From assembly GCF_003129925.1 (NCBI RefSeq), contig NZ_QFFN01000003.1:1-64000 (forward strand): DNA of 64,000 bases, written 5' to 3'. This document shows positions 1 to 8,401 of the stretch, one piece after another; the stretch's first letter is position 1, and every line of letters begins with the position of its first letter. Origin of the DNA: Bifidobacterium catulorum (GTDB taxonomy: Bacteria; Actinomycetota; Actinomycetes; Actinomycetales; Bifidobacteriaceae). A program made the translations under genes and the position numbers. The notes under the pieces are model-generated. The model was given only the letters and a program-made list of their open reading frames with translations, did no database searches and was not told the DNA's origin.

Positions 1-105
1 AGGACCGGTACCGTTCGCGCTCATTTCCGATGAGGCACCACTAACCATTACGCGCTCAAAAAACATGAGTCACGTCGACACCCGGCTCCGATGCACGGCT
101 GTTGT

Positions 106-111
106 TAGCAT
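106..111 (+). promoter_or_regulatory. possible -10 box of parA, leaderless transcript
   Basis: TAGCAT lies six bases before the parA start codon, so transcription would begin at or next to the ATG and the mRNA would have no Shine-Dalgarno leader. No convincing -35 box is visible. Bases 1-105 hold no gene I can support. Confidence 0.3.
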
Positions 112-117
112 GGTTCC

Positions 118-957
118 ATGCCTACTGATCTGTTGGGGCGCGAATACGAGATCTTTCCCGCGCCGGAAGCTTTGGAACATCATGGACCTGCGACCATCAT
201 CGCCATGTGCAACCAAAAGGGTGGCGTAGGCAAGACCACATCCTCCATCAACATCGCCGGCGCGCTCACTAACTTCGGACGCAAGGTGCTCATCGTGGAC
301 TTCGACCCGCAGGGGGCGTCGTCCGTCGGGCTCGGCATCAACGCGAACTCCGTGGACAACACCATCTACACCGCCATGTTCAACACGTCCATGGACCCGC
401 ATGACGTCATCCACCACACCCGGTTCCCCCTTCTCGACATCATCCCCGCCAACATCGACCTGTCCGCCGCCGAGGTGCAGCTCGTCACCGAGGTCGGCCG
501 CGAACAGGTGCTCGCCCAGGTGCTGCGTCCGCTGCGCGACGAATACGACGTCATCATCATCGACTGCCAGCCGTCCCTCGGCCTGCTCACCGTCAACGCC
601 CTCACCGCGGCCGACGGGGTCATCATCCCCGTCGCCGCCGAGTTCTTCGCGCTGCGTGGCGTGGCTCTGCTCATGCAGTCCATCGAGAAGGTCAAAAGCC
701 GCATCAACCCGCAGCTGCGCATCGACGGCGTGCTCGTGACCATGTATACCCGCACCCTGCACTCCGAGGAGGTGCTCGCCCGCATCTACGAGGCGTTCCA
801 GGACAAGGTGTTCCACACGGTCATCACCCGTTCCATCAAACTGCCCGACGCCACCATCGCCGCCGCGCCGATCACCATGTACGCCCCGCAGCACAAGACC
901 GCCAAGGAATACCGCGAGGTGGCGCGCGAGCTCGTGGCCCGTGGCGTCGTCCGCTGA
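118..957 (+). CDS. parA: ParA-family chromosome partitioning ATPase
   Basis: A 279-residue MinD/ParA-type ATPase, the class that moves chromosomes or positions protein complexes by ATP-dependent DNA binding. The deviant Walker A motif KGGVGKT is at about residues 34-40, after a short N-terminal extension. A Walker A' stretch follows (VLIVDFDPQGASS, about 56-68), then a Walker B-like strand (DVIIIDCQPSLG, about 143). No ParB gene or parS site is visible. The downstream scpA overlaps the end of this gene, so the three genes look co-transcribed. That suggests a role with the SMC-ScpAB condensin rather than a classical ParAB pair, although a parB elsewhere in the genome cannot be excluded. The start has no ribosome binding site and is probably leaderless. 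Confidence 0.93.
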   Translation: MPTDLLGREYEIFPAPEALEHHGPATIIAMCNQKGGVGKTTSSINIAGALTNFGRKVLIVDFDPQGASSVGLGINANSVDNTIYTAMFNTSMDPHDVIHHTRFPLLDIIPANIDLSAAEVQLVTEVGREQVLAQVLRPLRDEYDVIIIDCQPSLGLLTVNALTAADGVIIPVAAEFFALRGVALLMQSIEKVKSRINPQLRIDGVLVTMYTRTLHSEEVLARIYEAFQDKVFHTVITRSIKLPDATIAAAPITMYAPQHKTAKEYREVARELVARGVVR

Positions 958-1828
958 CGACGGGCTCCGCATGACGCGACCCCACGACCGGGAAGGCGCC
1001 GGATTCACCGTCACGCTCGACGCCTACCAGGGTCCGTTCGACGTGCTCCTCGACATGCTCGCCAGCAGACGGATGGACCTCACGGAGGTGTCGCTCGCCG
1101 CCGTCACCGACGAATTCATGCGGTACATCGACAGGATGGACCTCGAACGGAATCTGGACGAGGCCAGCGCGTTCCTCGACGTTGCCGCCGTGCTCGTCGA
1201 GGCCAAGAGCGTCGCCATCCTGCCTGCGGACGAGGACGACGAACGCGACGGGCACGGCATGGAGGCGTTGCGCGAACGCGACCTGCTGTTCGCCAGACTC
1301 CTGCAGTACAAGGCGTTCAAACAGGCAGGCCTGGATTTTCGCGTCCGCATGACCGAGCACGGCGGCCGCATCGCCCATCCGGGATACTGCGGCGAAGACG
1401 TCGCCGCGATGCTGCCTCCCCTGGCATGGACGACCTCCCCGGAGGGCCTCGCCGCCCTGGCGGCGAAGGCGCTTGCCGACGCACCCGTCCGCGAGGTGTC
1501 GGTCGGGCAGCTCCATGTGCCGATCGTCGATCTTCGGCGGCAGGCCGCCATCGTGCGCGACCGGCTGAAGGCGCTGCCCGGGGGCAGTGCCACGACCTTC
1601 GCCGAACTCACGGAGGACACGACGTCGAACCTTGAGATAGCGGCACGGTTCCTCGCCGTCCTGGCGTTCTTCAAACAGGGCGTCGTCCAGGTTCGTCAGC
1701 GGCGCCCCTACGCCGAACTCCATCTGCGGTGGGCGCCCGACGCCGGCGCGTCGGACGATCCGTACGAAGGCCCGACGGGCGACGATCCGCAGGACGGCGG
1801 CGACACCGCCATGGCGCCGTCATCATGA
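941..1828 (+). CDS. scpA: segregation and condensation protein A
   Basis: A kleisin subunit that bridges the SMC ATPase heads together with ScpB in the bacterial condensin complex. The N-terminal SMC-binding region is recognisable from YQGPFDVLLDMLASRRMDL (about residues 28-46), followed by EVSLAAVTDEFM. The C-terminal winged-helix segment is near residue 210-260. Length is 295 residues with an acidic, low-complexity tail. The GTG start at 941 overlaps parA by 17 bases. An ATG at 971 (11th codon) is a plausible alternative, and neither has a strong ribosome binding site, which fits translational coupling to parA. The stop overlaps the first ATG of scpB as ATGA. Confidence 0.92.
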   Translation: MASSADDGLRMTRPHDREGAGFTVTLDAYQGPFDVLLDMLASRRMDLTEVSLAAVTDEFMRYIDRMDLERNLDEASAFLDVAAVLVEAKSVAILPADEDDERDGHGMEALRERDLLFARLLQYKAFKQAGLDFRVRMTEHGGRIAHPGYCGEDVAAMLPPLAWTTSPEGLAALAAKALADAPVREVSVGQLHVPIVDLRRQAAIVRDRLKALPGGSATTFAELTEDTTSNLEIAARFLAVLAFFKQGVVQVRQRRPYAELHLRWAPDAGASDDPYEGPTGDDPQDGGDTAMAPSS

Positions 1829-2457
1829 CCTACGACAAAGGATCCCATCCGATGAACCATACCGAAACGGACGTCGATGCGGGAAAGCGCCCGCTCGACG
1901 TCGAGGCATTCCCCGGCGGACTGCGCTCATGTCTGGAATCCATGCTCATCGTCTCCGACCGGCCCCGGTCCGCCGGCGAGCTGGCGAGGACGCTGGGAGT
2001 GTCCGAATCACGCGTGGACAAGGTCCTGCATGACCTGCGGGCCGAATACGACGGCGATGACGACACGCCGGCGCGGGGATTCGAGCTGCGCCACACCGTG
2101 CGGGGATGGCAGTTCGCCAGCAGGCGCGAACTCGAACCGGTGGTGCGCCGGTTCGTCACCGACGGGCAGACGTCCCGGCTCTCGCAGGCCGCATTGGAGA
2201 CGCTCGCCATCGTCGCCTACCAGCAGCCGATCACACGCGCACGGGTGGCGGACATCCGGGGCGTCAACTCCGACGGCGTCATCCGCTCCCTGACCGTGCG
2301 CGGCCTGATCGTGGAACGGGGCGTCGATGAGGAGACCTATGCGGCCCTGCTCGTCACCGGAGACCTGTTCCTTGAGGCCATGGGACTGGACGGGCTCGAC
2401 GAGCTGCCGTCCCTGGCGCCGTTCCTGCCCGACCCCGAGGACGGACTGGAACCCTAG
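1825..2457 (+). CDS. scpB: segregation and condensation protein B
   Basis: ScpB dimerises through two winged-helix domains and binds the centre of ScpA in the SMC complex. The family pattern is clear: LRSCLESMLIVSDRPRSAGELA in the first domain and LSQAALETLAIVAYQQPIT with RGVNSDGVIRSLTVRGLI in the second. The ATG at 1825 overlaps the scpA stop as ATGA and gives 210 residues. An ATG at 1852 is preceded by AAAGGA at good spacing and gives 201 residues, so either may be the real start. It is the last gene of the parA-scpA-scpB unit and is followed by a hairpin terminator. Confidence 0.92.
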   Translation: MTYDKGSHPMNHTETDVDAGKRPLDVEAFPGGLRSCLESMLIVSDRPRSAGELARTLGVSESRVDKVLHDLRAEYDGDDDTPARGFELRHTVRGWQFASRRELEPVVRRFVTDGQTSRLSQAALETLAIVAYQQPITRARVADIRGVNSDGVIRSLTVRGLIVERGVDEETYAALLVTGDLFLEAMGLDGLDELPSLAPFLPDPEDGLEP

Positions 2458-2460
2458 CCC

Positions 2461-2488
2461 GGTCGGCCCCGGCAGCCCGGGGCCGACC
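2461..2488 (+). terminator. hairpin after scpB
   Basis: GGTCGGCCCCG and CGGGGCCGACC form a perfect 11-base stem around a 6-base loop, four bases after the scpB stop codon. There is no T-tract, as is common in high-GC actinobacteria. Confidence 0.7.
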
Positions 2489-2610
2489 CTGTCAAGCAAT
2501 CCGGCTATCATTACGACGGTTTGTGTATTCAGGGATAACGACAGAACCAAGTCTTTTCGAAACAATCCGTTCGAGACGCAAATACGACAGTCAATTAAGA
2601 GAGGTTTTCG

Positions 2611-4533
2611 ATGGCGGTACGCGGTGATATCCGTAATGTGGCGATTGTGGCTCACGTCGACCACGGCAAGACCACGCTGGTGAACGCAATGCTCCAGCAG
2701 TCCCACGTGTTCAACGAGCGTGAGGAAGTGCCGGACCGTGTCATGGATTCCAACGATCTGGAACGCGAGAAGGGCATCACCATCCTCGCGAAGAACACGG
2801 CCGTCGAATACACCGGTCCGCTGGCCGCCAAGTACGGCCACCCCGAAGGCATCACGCTCAACATCATCGACACCCCCGGACACGCCGACTTCGGCGGCGA
2901 GGTGGAGCGCGGCATCTCCATGGTCGACGGCGTCGTGCTGCTGGTCGACGCCTCCGAGGGGCCGCTGCCGCAGACCCGCTTCGTGCTGCGCAAGGCACTT
3001 GAGGCCAAGCTTCCGGTAATCCTGTGCGTGAACAAGGTGGACCGCCCCGACGCCCGCATCGAAGAGGTCGTGGGCGAGACCTCCGACCTGCTGCTCGGCC
3101 TCGCCGACGACGTTCAGCATGAGGGCGTCGACCTCGACCTCGACCAGCTGCTCGACATGCCGGTCATCTATTGCGCGGCCAAGGCCGGATACGCCTCCAC
3201 CAACCAGCCCGCCGACGGCGGCCTGCCCGACAACGACAACCTCGAACCGCTGTTCGAGGCCATCATCTCCAACATCCCCGCCCCCGAATACGAGGAGGGC
3301 GCGCCGCTGCAGGCACACGTGGCCAACATCGACTCCTCCGACTTCCTCGGGCGCCTCGGTCTGGTCCGCATCTACAACGGCACCCTGAAGAAGGGCGCCA
3401 CCTACGGCCTGTCCCGTGTGGACGGCTCCCTGGAGAACTTCCGCGTCTCCGAGCTGCTGCGCACCCAGGGCCTCGACCGCCAGCCGGTCGACGAGGCGGG
3501 CCCCGGCGACATCGTCGCCGTCGCCGGCGTGAACGACATCATGATCGGCGAGACCATCGTCGACCCCAACGACCCGAAGCCGCTGCCGCTCATCCACGTG
3601 GACGACCCGGCCATCTCCATGACCTTCGGCGTCAACGACTCCCCGCTGGCCGGCACCGAAGGCAAGGACCACAAGCTCACCGCCCGCATGATCAAGGACC
3701 GTCTCGACCGCGAGCTCATCGGCAACGTCTCCATCAAGGTGCTGCCCACCGAGCGTCCTGACGCCTGGGAGGTCCAGGGCCGCGGCGAACTCGCGCTGGC
3801 CGTGCTCGCCGAGCAGATGCGCCGCGAGGGCTACGAGCTGACCGTCGGCCGTCCGCAGGTGGTCACCAAGACCATCGACGGCAAGATCAACGAGCCGATG
3901 GAGAACACCACCATCGACGTGCCCGAGGAGTACATGGGCGCCGTCACCCAGCTCATGGCCGACCGCAAGGGCCGCATGGACAACATGACCAACCACGGCT
4001 CCGGCTGGGTGCGTCTGCAGTTCACCGTGCCGTCCCGCGGCCTCATCGGCTTCCGCACCGCGCTGCTGTCCGCCACGCGCGGCACCGGCATCGCATCCTC
4101 CATCTCCGCCGGCTACGCACCGTGGGCGGGCGAGATCACCATCCGCCAGAACGGCTCCATGGTCTCCGACCGTCAGGGCGTCGCCACCCCGTACGCCATG
4201 CAGCGTCTGCAGGCCCGCGGCAACTTCTTCGTCGAGCCGCAGTCCCCGGTGTACGAGGGTCAGGTCGTCGGCATCAACAACAAGCCCGACGAGCTCGACG
4301 TGAACATCACGCTGGCCAAGCACATGACCAACATGCGCTCCTCCACCGCCGACGTGCTCGAAACCCTCACCCCGCCGATCAAGATGAGCCTTGAGGAGTC
4401 CCTGGACTTCGCCAACGAGGACGAATGCGTCGAGGTCACCCCGGAGGCCATCCGCGTGCGCAAGATCATCCTCAGCCGCGACGAATGGTACAAGTGGCGC
4501 GCCAAGCAGCGTCGTCAGAACAACAACAAGTAG
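2611..4533 (+). CDS. typA: ribosome-associated GTPase TypA/BipA
   Basis: A translational GTPase of the TypA/BipA family that binds the 70S ribosome and supports growth under stress. The 640-residue length is normal. The G1 motif HVDHGKTT is at about 15-22, the switch region has REKGIT, G3 is [11 protein letters not shown] at about 87-97 and G4 is NKVDRP near 140. Domains II, III and V and the C-terminal BipA-specific domain follow (for example [19 protein letters not shown] near 475). The start has GAGAGG upstream. It is separated from scpB by a terminator and 120 bases that should hold its own promoter. A short hairpin follows the stop. Confidence 0.97.
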   Translation: MAVRGDIRNVAIVAHVDHGKTTLVNAMLQQSHVFNEREEVPDRVMDSNDLEREKGITILAKNTAVEYTGPLAAKYGHPEGITLNIIDTPGHADFGGEVERGISMVDGVVLLVDASEGPLPQTRFVLRKALEAKLPVILCVNKVDRPDARIEEVVGETSDLLLGLADDVQHEGVDLDLDQLLDMPVIYCAAKAGYASTNQPADGGLPDNDNLEPLFEAIISNIPAPEYEEGAPLQAHVANIDSSDFLGRLGLVRIYNGTLKKGATYGLSRVDGSLENFRVSELLRTQGLDRQPVDEAGPGDIVAVAGVNDIMIGETIVDPNDPKPLPLIHVDDPAISMTFGVNDSPLAGTEGKDHKLTARMIKDRLDRELIGNVSIKVLPTERPDAWEVQGRGELALAVLAEQMRREGYELTVGRPQVVTKTIDGKINEPMENTTIDVPEEYMGAVTQLMADRKGRMDNMTNHGSGWVRLQFTVPSRGLIGFRTALLSATRGTGIASSISAGYAPWAGEITIRQNGSMVSDRQGVATPYAMQRLQARGNFFVEPQSPVYEGQVVGINNKPDELDVNITLAKHMTNMRSSTADVLETLTPPIKMSLEESLDFANEDECVEVTPEAIRVRKIILSRDEWYKWRAKQRRQNNNK

Positions 4534-4543
4534 TTGTTCCGAC

Positions 4544-4575
4544 GACCGTCGACGGCCTTGGCGGCGCCGACGGTC
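4544..4575 (+). terminator. possible hairpin after typA
   Basis: GACCGTCG and CGACGGTC form an 8-base stem around a GC-rich 16-base loop between typA and the next gene. It is weaker than the other terminators in the window and has no T-tract. Confidence 0.4.
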
Positions 4576-4600
4576 ACCACATCGAGGCATACTGGAGCGT

Positions 4601-5089
4601 ATGGCCCAGCGAACGATGAAACGAACTCCACGGCAACGATCCGCACAGCAGCTGCGACGGATGCCGTGGAGTTTTCGTTTGCCCGTCTGGGGACGGCTCC
4701 TCGCATGCGTCGCGACCGGCTTCGTCGTCGGCCTCGTCGGCTCGGCGACACACCGCATGGGTGTGCCGTGGAACATCCCCTACGGCCTCGTCCTGTCGCT
4801 GGCCCTCATGGGCGTCTCCGCATGGTCGGCCCGCACCCGCGCCGGAGGGCTCGGGGTGGGGTTCCACCTCATCGCATCGGGCTCGGCGGCCATGCTCGTC
4901 GCGTCCCACGCGTCGAACTCGCGCGCGCTCATCATCTTCGGCTACCTGTCCGACGCCTATTCGCCCATCATGCAGAAGGCGGGCATCATCTGGCTGCTCG
5001 GCATGGTCGCCGTGCAGGTCCTCATGCTGGTTCTGCCCTCCGCATGGTTCCATGTACCACCACGCCGGCATCATCCCGAGGAGCGATAA
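4601..5089 (+). CDS. small four-helix membrane protein of unknown function
   Basis: A 162-residue protein with a basic N-terminus (residues 1-25, several Arg and Lys) and four hydrophobic segments at about 28-46, 55-72, 82-100 and 125-146. No family I can name with certainty. It lies nine bases upstream of pheA on the same strand, so the two may be co-transcribed. The start is uncertain: the ATG at 4601 has only a badly spaced GGAG but lies just after a CATACT that could be a -10 box, which would make it leaderless. An ATG at 4616 is the alternative. GC content and codon use resemble the neighbours. Confidence 0.7.
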   Translation: MAQRTMKRTPRQRSAQQLRRMPWSFRLPVWGRLLACVATGFVVGLVGSATHRMGVPWNIPYGLVLSLALMGVSAWSARTRAGGLGVGFHLIASGSAAMLVASHASNSRALIIFGYLSDAYSPIMQKAGIIWLLGMVAVQVLMLVLPSAWFHVPPRRHHPEER

Positions 5090-5098
5090 GGATAAGAC

Positions 5099-6052
5099 AT
5101 GACGGTTCCATTGCATTATCTGGGCCCCCAGGGGTCGTTCACCCATCAGGCCGCGTTGGAGGCGTCCCGGCTCATCGACGATGCGGGGGAGTGCGTCGCC
5201 GAACCGAACGTCACCGCCATCTTCGACGCCGTGGGCGAACGCCGCGGCTGGGGCGTCATCGCATGGGAGAACAACGTCGAAGGCTACGTCGTACCGAACC
5301 TCGACGCCCTCATCGACGCCGACGACGTCGCGGGATTCGCGCGAATCGGCGTCGACATCTCGTTCGACGCCCTCGTAAGACATGACCATACGGAACTGAC
5401 CGCCATATGCGCCCATCCTCATGGACTGGCCCAATGCACCGGATTCATCGCCGACCGGAATCTCGCCGTGCGCCCGACGGCGTCGAACGCCGCGGCCTGC
5501 CGAGACATCACCGACACCCAGATAGCCCTGGCCCCATCCGTCTGCGCAGACATCTACGGACTCGACGTGATGGCACGATCCGTGCAGGACTTCAGCGGCG
5601 GACGCACCGAATTCCTCGTCCTCGCCCCCCGCGACGACGTGCGGGACCAGCTGGATCGAATCCGCAAGACCGACGACCGGGACTTCGAATCCATCGTCGC
5701 GTTCATCCTCCTCAACACCGGTCCCGGCGTGCTCGCCAACCTGCTCGACGTATTACGCTACGCCGGCCTCAACATGACCAGCTTCATCTCACGACCCATC
5801 AAGGGCAATGCCGGCACCTACAGCTTCATCGCCACCTTCGACGCCGCTCCATGGCAGCCGCAGTTCAAGGCCGCGCTCAGGCAGGTGCTCACCCACGGCG
5901 ACTGGGTGAAGACCCTGGCCGTCTACCCCCGCCGGGAACGGCCCAACCCGCCCGTCAGCGCGTGGATGCTTCCACAGGGCGGCATCCACATCGACGACGC
6001 GACGACACGCAACGACGATCATGAATCCGATAGGGAACTGCTGTGGAAATGA
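5099..6052 (+). CDS. pheA: prephenate dehydratase
   Basis: Converts prephenate to phenylpyruvate, the committed step to phenylalanine. The 317-residue protein has an N-terminal dehydratase domain opening with LGPQGSFTHQAA. A C-terminal ACT domain at about residues 198-275 (FILLNTGPGVLANLLDVLRY, then the SRP/IKG region) normally gives phenylalanine feedback inhibition. There is no chorismate mutase domain, so mutase activity must come from elsewhere. GAGGAG precedes the ATG. The stop overlaps the tyrA start region, so pheA and tyrA form one aromatic amino acid operon. Confidence 0.95.
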   Translation: MTVPLHYLGPQGSFTHQAALEASRLIDDAGECVAEPNVTAIFDAVGERRGWGVIAWENNVEGYVVPNLDALIDADDVAGFARIGVDISFDALVRHDHTELTAICAHPHGLAQCTGFIADRNLAVRPTASNAAACRDITDTQIALAPSVCADIYGLDVMARSVQDFSGGRTEFLVLAPRDDVRDQLDRIRKTDDRDFESIVAFILLNTGPGVLANLLDVLRYAGLNMTSFISRPIKGNAGTYSFIATFDAAPWQPQFKAALRQVLTHGDWVKTLAVYPRRERPNPPVSAWMLPQGGIHIDDATTRNDDHESDRELLWK

Positions 6053-7140
6053 ACATGACGAACGTGGCAAACGACACGAACACCAGCGACGGGGGCGTCA
6101 ACCACGTCAACGCCGGCGACAGGGGTCTTCCGGAGGCGAACGTCATCGCCGTCGCCGGACTCGGACTCATCGGAGGGTCCCTCGCCAGACGGCTCGTCGC
6201 GAGGGGACGCAAGGTGATCGCCTGGAACCATCGCCCCCACCCGTACGGGCAGGCCCGCGCCGCAGGCATCAACTGCGTGGAACGCATCGAGGACCTCGCC
6301 CTGGCGAAGCCCGACGTGCTGGTGCTGTGCACGCCGCTGAAGGCCATGCCGCAGGCGCTCGCCTCGATCGCGCCGGTACTGGACCCCCATACGACGCTCA
6401 CCGACGTCGGCAGCGTCAAAGGCCAGGTCCGTGACGAAGTCGAGGCCGCCGGACTCGGCGCCTGCTACGTCGGCGCGCATCCCATGGCCGGCAGCGAGTT
6501 CTCCGGCTACGACGCCTCCAGCCCCGACCTGTACGACGATGCGCTCTGGGCCGTCACCGTCGACGCCGACACCGACTATGAGCGCTTCCTCACCGTCGCC
6601 GACATGATCTGCGAGGGCGTCGGCGACCGCATCATCGTCCTCGATGACGAAACCCACGATCAGGCGGCCGCCATGATCTCCCACATGCCGCACGTGGTCT
6701 CCACCGCGCTCGCGAACGAGCTGACCGACATGCCCGCACGCAACATCGCGCAGGCGCTCGCCGCGGGATGCTGGCGCGACATGACGCGCGTGGCGCTCAC
6801 CGACCCGGACCGCACCCGTGCCATGGTGGAGGAGGATGCGGCCAATGTGGCGGAACTGCTGCGGCATATGAGCCGTCGTCTGTCCGACATGGCCGGGCTG
6901 TTGGAATCGGGCGGCGATGCGGCGGCGTCGGGAATCCGTGGGTTCTTCTCCACCGCGCAGCCATACCGTGATTTCAAGGCGCGTCAGCGATCCGGCGACG
7001 TCGTCCACGACGAGGTCCGGCTGTCGCTCGGCGAGGGCACGTGGCGCGAGGATCTGCTGGCTTCCGCGAAACGAGGCGAGCACGTCATCCGCTTCGATGG
7101 CCGTCGCACCGCCGTGGCGCAGGTGCGCACCGCACTGTAG
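6043..7140 (+). CDS. tyrA: prephenate dehydrogenase
   Basis: NAD(P)-dependent dehydrogenase leading to tyrosine via 4-hydroxyphenylpyruvate (or arogenate to tyrosine). The Rossmann motif VAGLGLIGGSLARRL is near residues 38-52, the TDVGSVKG motif near 120-127 and HPMAGSEFSGY near 146-156. No ACT domain is seen. The C-terminal segment beyond about residue 300 is a family extension of unclear role. The GTG at 6043 has AGGGA six bases upstream and overlaps pheA. The ATG at 6049, which overlaps the pheA stop as ATGA, is also possible. The gene ends three bases from the convergent tetR-type gene. Confidence 0.94.
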   Translation: MEMNMTNVANDTNTSDGGVNHVNAGDRGLPEANVIAVAGLGLIGGSLARRLVARGRKVIAWNHRPHPYGQARAAGINCVERIEDLALAKPDVLVLCTPLKAMPQALASIAPVLDPHTTLTDVGSVKGQVRDEVEAAGLGACYVGAHPMAGSEFSGYDASSPDLYDDALWAVTVDADTDYERFLTVADMICEGVGDRIIVLDDETHDQAAAMISHMPHVVSTALANELTDMPARNIAQALAAGCWRDMTRVALTDPDRTRAMVEEDAANVAELLRHMSRRLSDMAGLLESGGDAAASGIRGFFSTAQPYRDFKARQRSGDVVHDEVRLSLGEGTWREDLLASAKRGEHVIRFDGRRTAVAQVRTAL

Positions 7141-7143
7141 CCC

Positions 7144-7770
7144 CTATCGGGAGTCCGCCCCTCCCCGCCGCCGCGCCTGACTTTGCACCTGCGCGACGGC
7201 GAGGGGTCGGACCGCCGCGATCCGTTTGGCCCGTTCGATGAGCATGGCCATGTCCTCGGGGGATTCGACGCATCCACGGCGCAGCCACATCCAGATGGCC
7301 GACGTCAGGGCCGAGGCCATCATCTCCTTGCCGTACATGACGGGTACGCCGTCCGTCTCCAGGCGTATTCCCGATTTCTCCGTCTCTATGATGAGCAGGT
7401 CGGCGAGAAGGTCCTTCACCTTGGTGTAGAGCTGCATGTCGGATCCGCTCTGTGATATCGCGTCGAAGAAATCGAAGTCCTGCCTGATGTAACGCAGTGC
7501 GCCGAGTATCGCCTCATGGGGGATGAACTCGCGGTCGGAGGGGCGGTGCGAACGCAGGACGATGTCGTTGAGGTCGGAGACGGCGTTGGCTATGAGCTGC
7601 TGCCGCAGATCGAACTTGTCGGTGTAGTGCGTGTAGAAGGTGCCGCGGTTGATATGCGCTTCGCGGGCCAGATCGCTGACCGTCGTGGCATCGAAGCCCT
7701 TGGCGCGCGTGAGCGTGATGAACGCCTGTTTGAGCGATGCCTCGGTCCGTGTGTTCCTGCGTTGTGCCAT
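7144..7770 (-). CDS. TetR/AcrR-family transcriptional regulator
   Basis: A 208-residue repressor-type protein. The N-terminal helix-turn-helix domain is typical of TetR (FITLTRAKGFDATTVSDLAREAHINRGTFYTHYTDKFDL, split over residues 16-55). The C-terminal half resembles the TetR C-terminal domain seen in dihydroxyacetone-kinase-type regulators, but its ligand cannot be inferred. AAGGAG precedes the start codon. A palindrome lies between candidate -35 and -10 boxes of its own promoter, which suggests autoregulation. Its target genes are not evident: tyrA is convergent and the upstream small gene is transcribed towards it. Confidence 0.92.
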   Translation of the reverse strand: MAQRRNTRTEASLKQAFITLTRAKGFDATTVSDLAREAHINRGTFYTHYTDKFDLRQQLIANAVSDLNDIVLRSHRPSDREFIPHEAILGALRYIRQDFDFFDAISQSGSDMQLYTKVKDLLADLLIIETEKSGIRLETDGVPVMYGKEMMASALTSAIWMWLRRGCVESPEDMAMLIERAKRIAAVRPLAVAQVQSQARRRGGADSR

Positions 7771-7828
7771 GCCGTCTCCTTATGCCGACAACGAACGATC
7801 ATGGGATTGGCATCATTATGGCATAGCG

Positions 7829-7840
7829 ACAACACGTTGT
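7829..7840. promoter_or_regulatory. palindrome in the tetR promoter, likely operator
   Basis: ACAAC-AC-GTTGT is a dyad with 5-base arms. On the minus strand it lies between TGTACA (possible -35) and CATAAT (-10, complement of 7815-7820), the classic position for a TetR self-repression site. The predicted transcript would start near 7808, about 38 bases before the ATG. Confidence 0.5.
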
Positions 7841-7907
7841 ACAGATAAGGGGGAGGGATTCCGACGAATGGAAGATGGCAGGGAATGGAGGACCATGGCG
7901 AATGGTC

Positions 7908-8168
7908 TCAGAACGGGCGTTCGGGAACCGGTCTGAACAGGACGATGTCCGCTACACGGATATCCACCAGCTGCGCGGGACGACGGCCGTTGGCCGATTC
8001 GTCCCGCAGCAGATGCAGCGTCGCCCCGTCATGGCCGGTCACATGGCCGACGAAATCACGGTACCGTTCCCTCCCGTTCTCAGGGTCCGGACCAAGCGAG
8101 GTGCGGACTACTATGCGTGCGCCGACGGGGATGCGGGCGATGCCCGCGCTGCGCTGCTCGATGCTCAT
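7908..8168 (-). CDS. small conserved-looking protein, unknown function
   Basis: An 86-residue protein with a beta-rich pattern: ARIPVGARIVVRTSLGPDPENG, then YRDFVGHVTGHDGATLHLLRD and VDIRVADIVLFRPVP. It resembles the small SH3/Sm-like domain found in front of some actinobacterial GNAT acetyltransferases (Rv0428c type), but here it stands alone. That resemblance is from memory and weak. A possible -10 box TAGACT (complement of 8176-8181) would place transcription at the start codon. A perfect CRP-like palindrome lies about 61 bases further upstream. It sits downstream of the anion transporter on the same strand, after a hairpin terminator. Confidence 0.65.
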   Translation of the reverse strand: MSIEQRSAGIARIPVGARIVVRTSLGPDPENGRERYRDFVGHVTGHDGATLHLLRDESANGRRPAQLVDIRVADIVLFRPVPERPF

Positions 8169-8221
8169 GACGCCGAGTCTATGCCATGACCGGGAGCATG
8201 GGCACGGGTTTCGGCCGGTGA

Positions 8222-8237
8222 TGTGATTTGCGTCACA
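8222..8237. promoter_or_regulatory. CRP/GlxR-type palindromic site
   Basis: TGTGA, six bases, TCACA: an exact match to the CRP/GlxR consensus. The arms extend to eight perfect bases on each side (TGATGTGA and TCACATCA, 8219-8240). Its centre is about 61 bases upstream of the predicted leaderless start of the 86-residue gene (7908-8168), the usual distance for class I activation by CRP-family proteins. Confidence 0.6.
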
Positions 8238-8312
8238 TCAAACGTTTGCCTTGCGAGTGCGCCATGTACGTCACACACGACACCGGTAGCCTGAAAACGG
8301 TGGGAAGCTCTC

Positions 8313-8328
8313 CCGTGCCATGGCACGG
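8313..8328. repeat. perfect 16-base palindrome
   Basis: CCGTGCC-AT-GGCACGG is fully self-complementary. It lies in the 233-base gap between the small gene (7908-8168) and the transporter, between the CRP-like site and the terminator hairpin. It may be a repressor operator or part of the termination region. Confidence 0.4.
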
Positions 8329-8338
8329 AACATCAAGG

Positions 8339-8372
8339 GCCTCTTCGCAGGCGAACGGGGCTGCGAAGAGGC
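8339..8372 (-). terminator. hairpin terminator of the anion transporter gene
   Basis: GCCTCTTCGCAG and CTGCGAAGAGGC form a perfect 12-base stem with a 10-base loop, about 30 bases after the transporter stop codon in the direction of transcription. Confidence 0.7.
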
Positions 8373-8401
8373 GGTCTGACGGTCGGGGGAATCGTCGTGG
8401 A

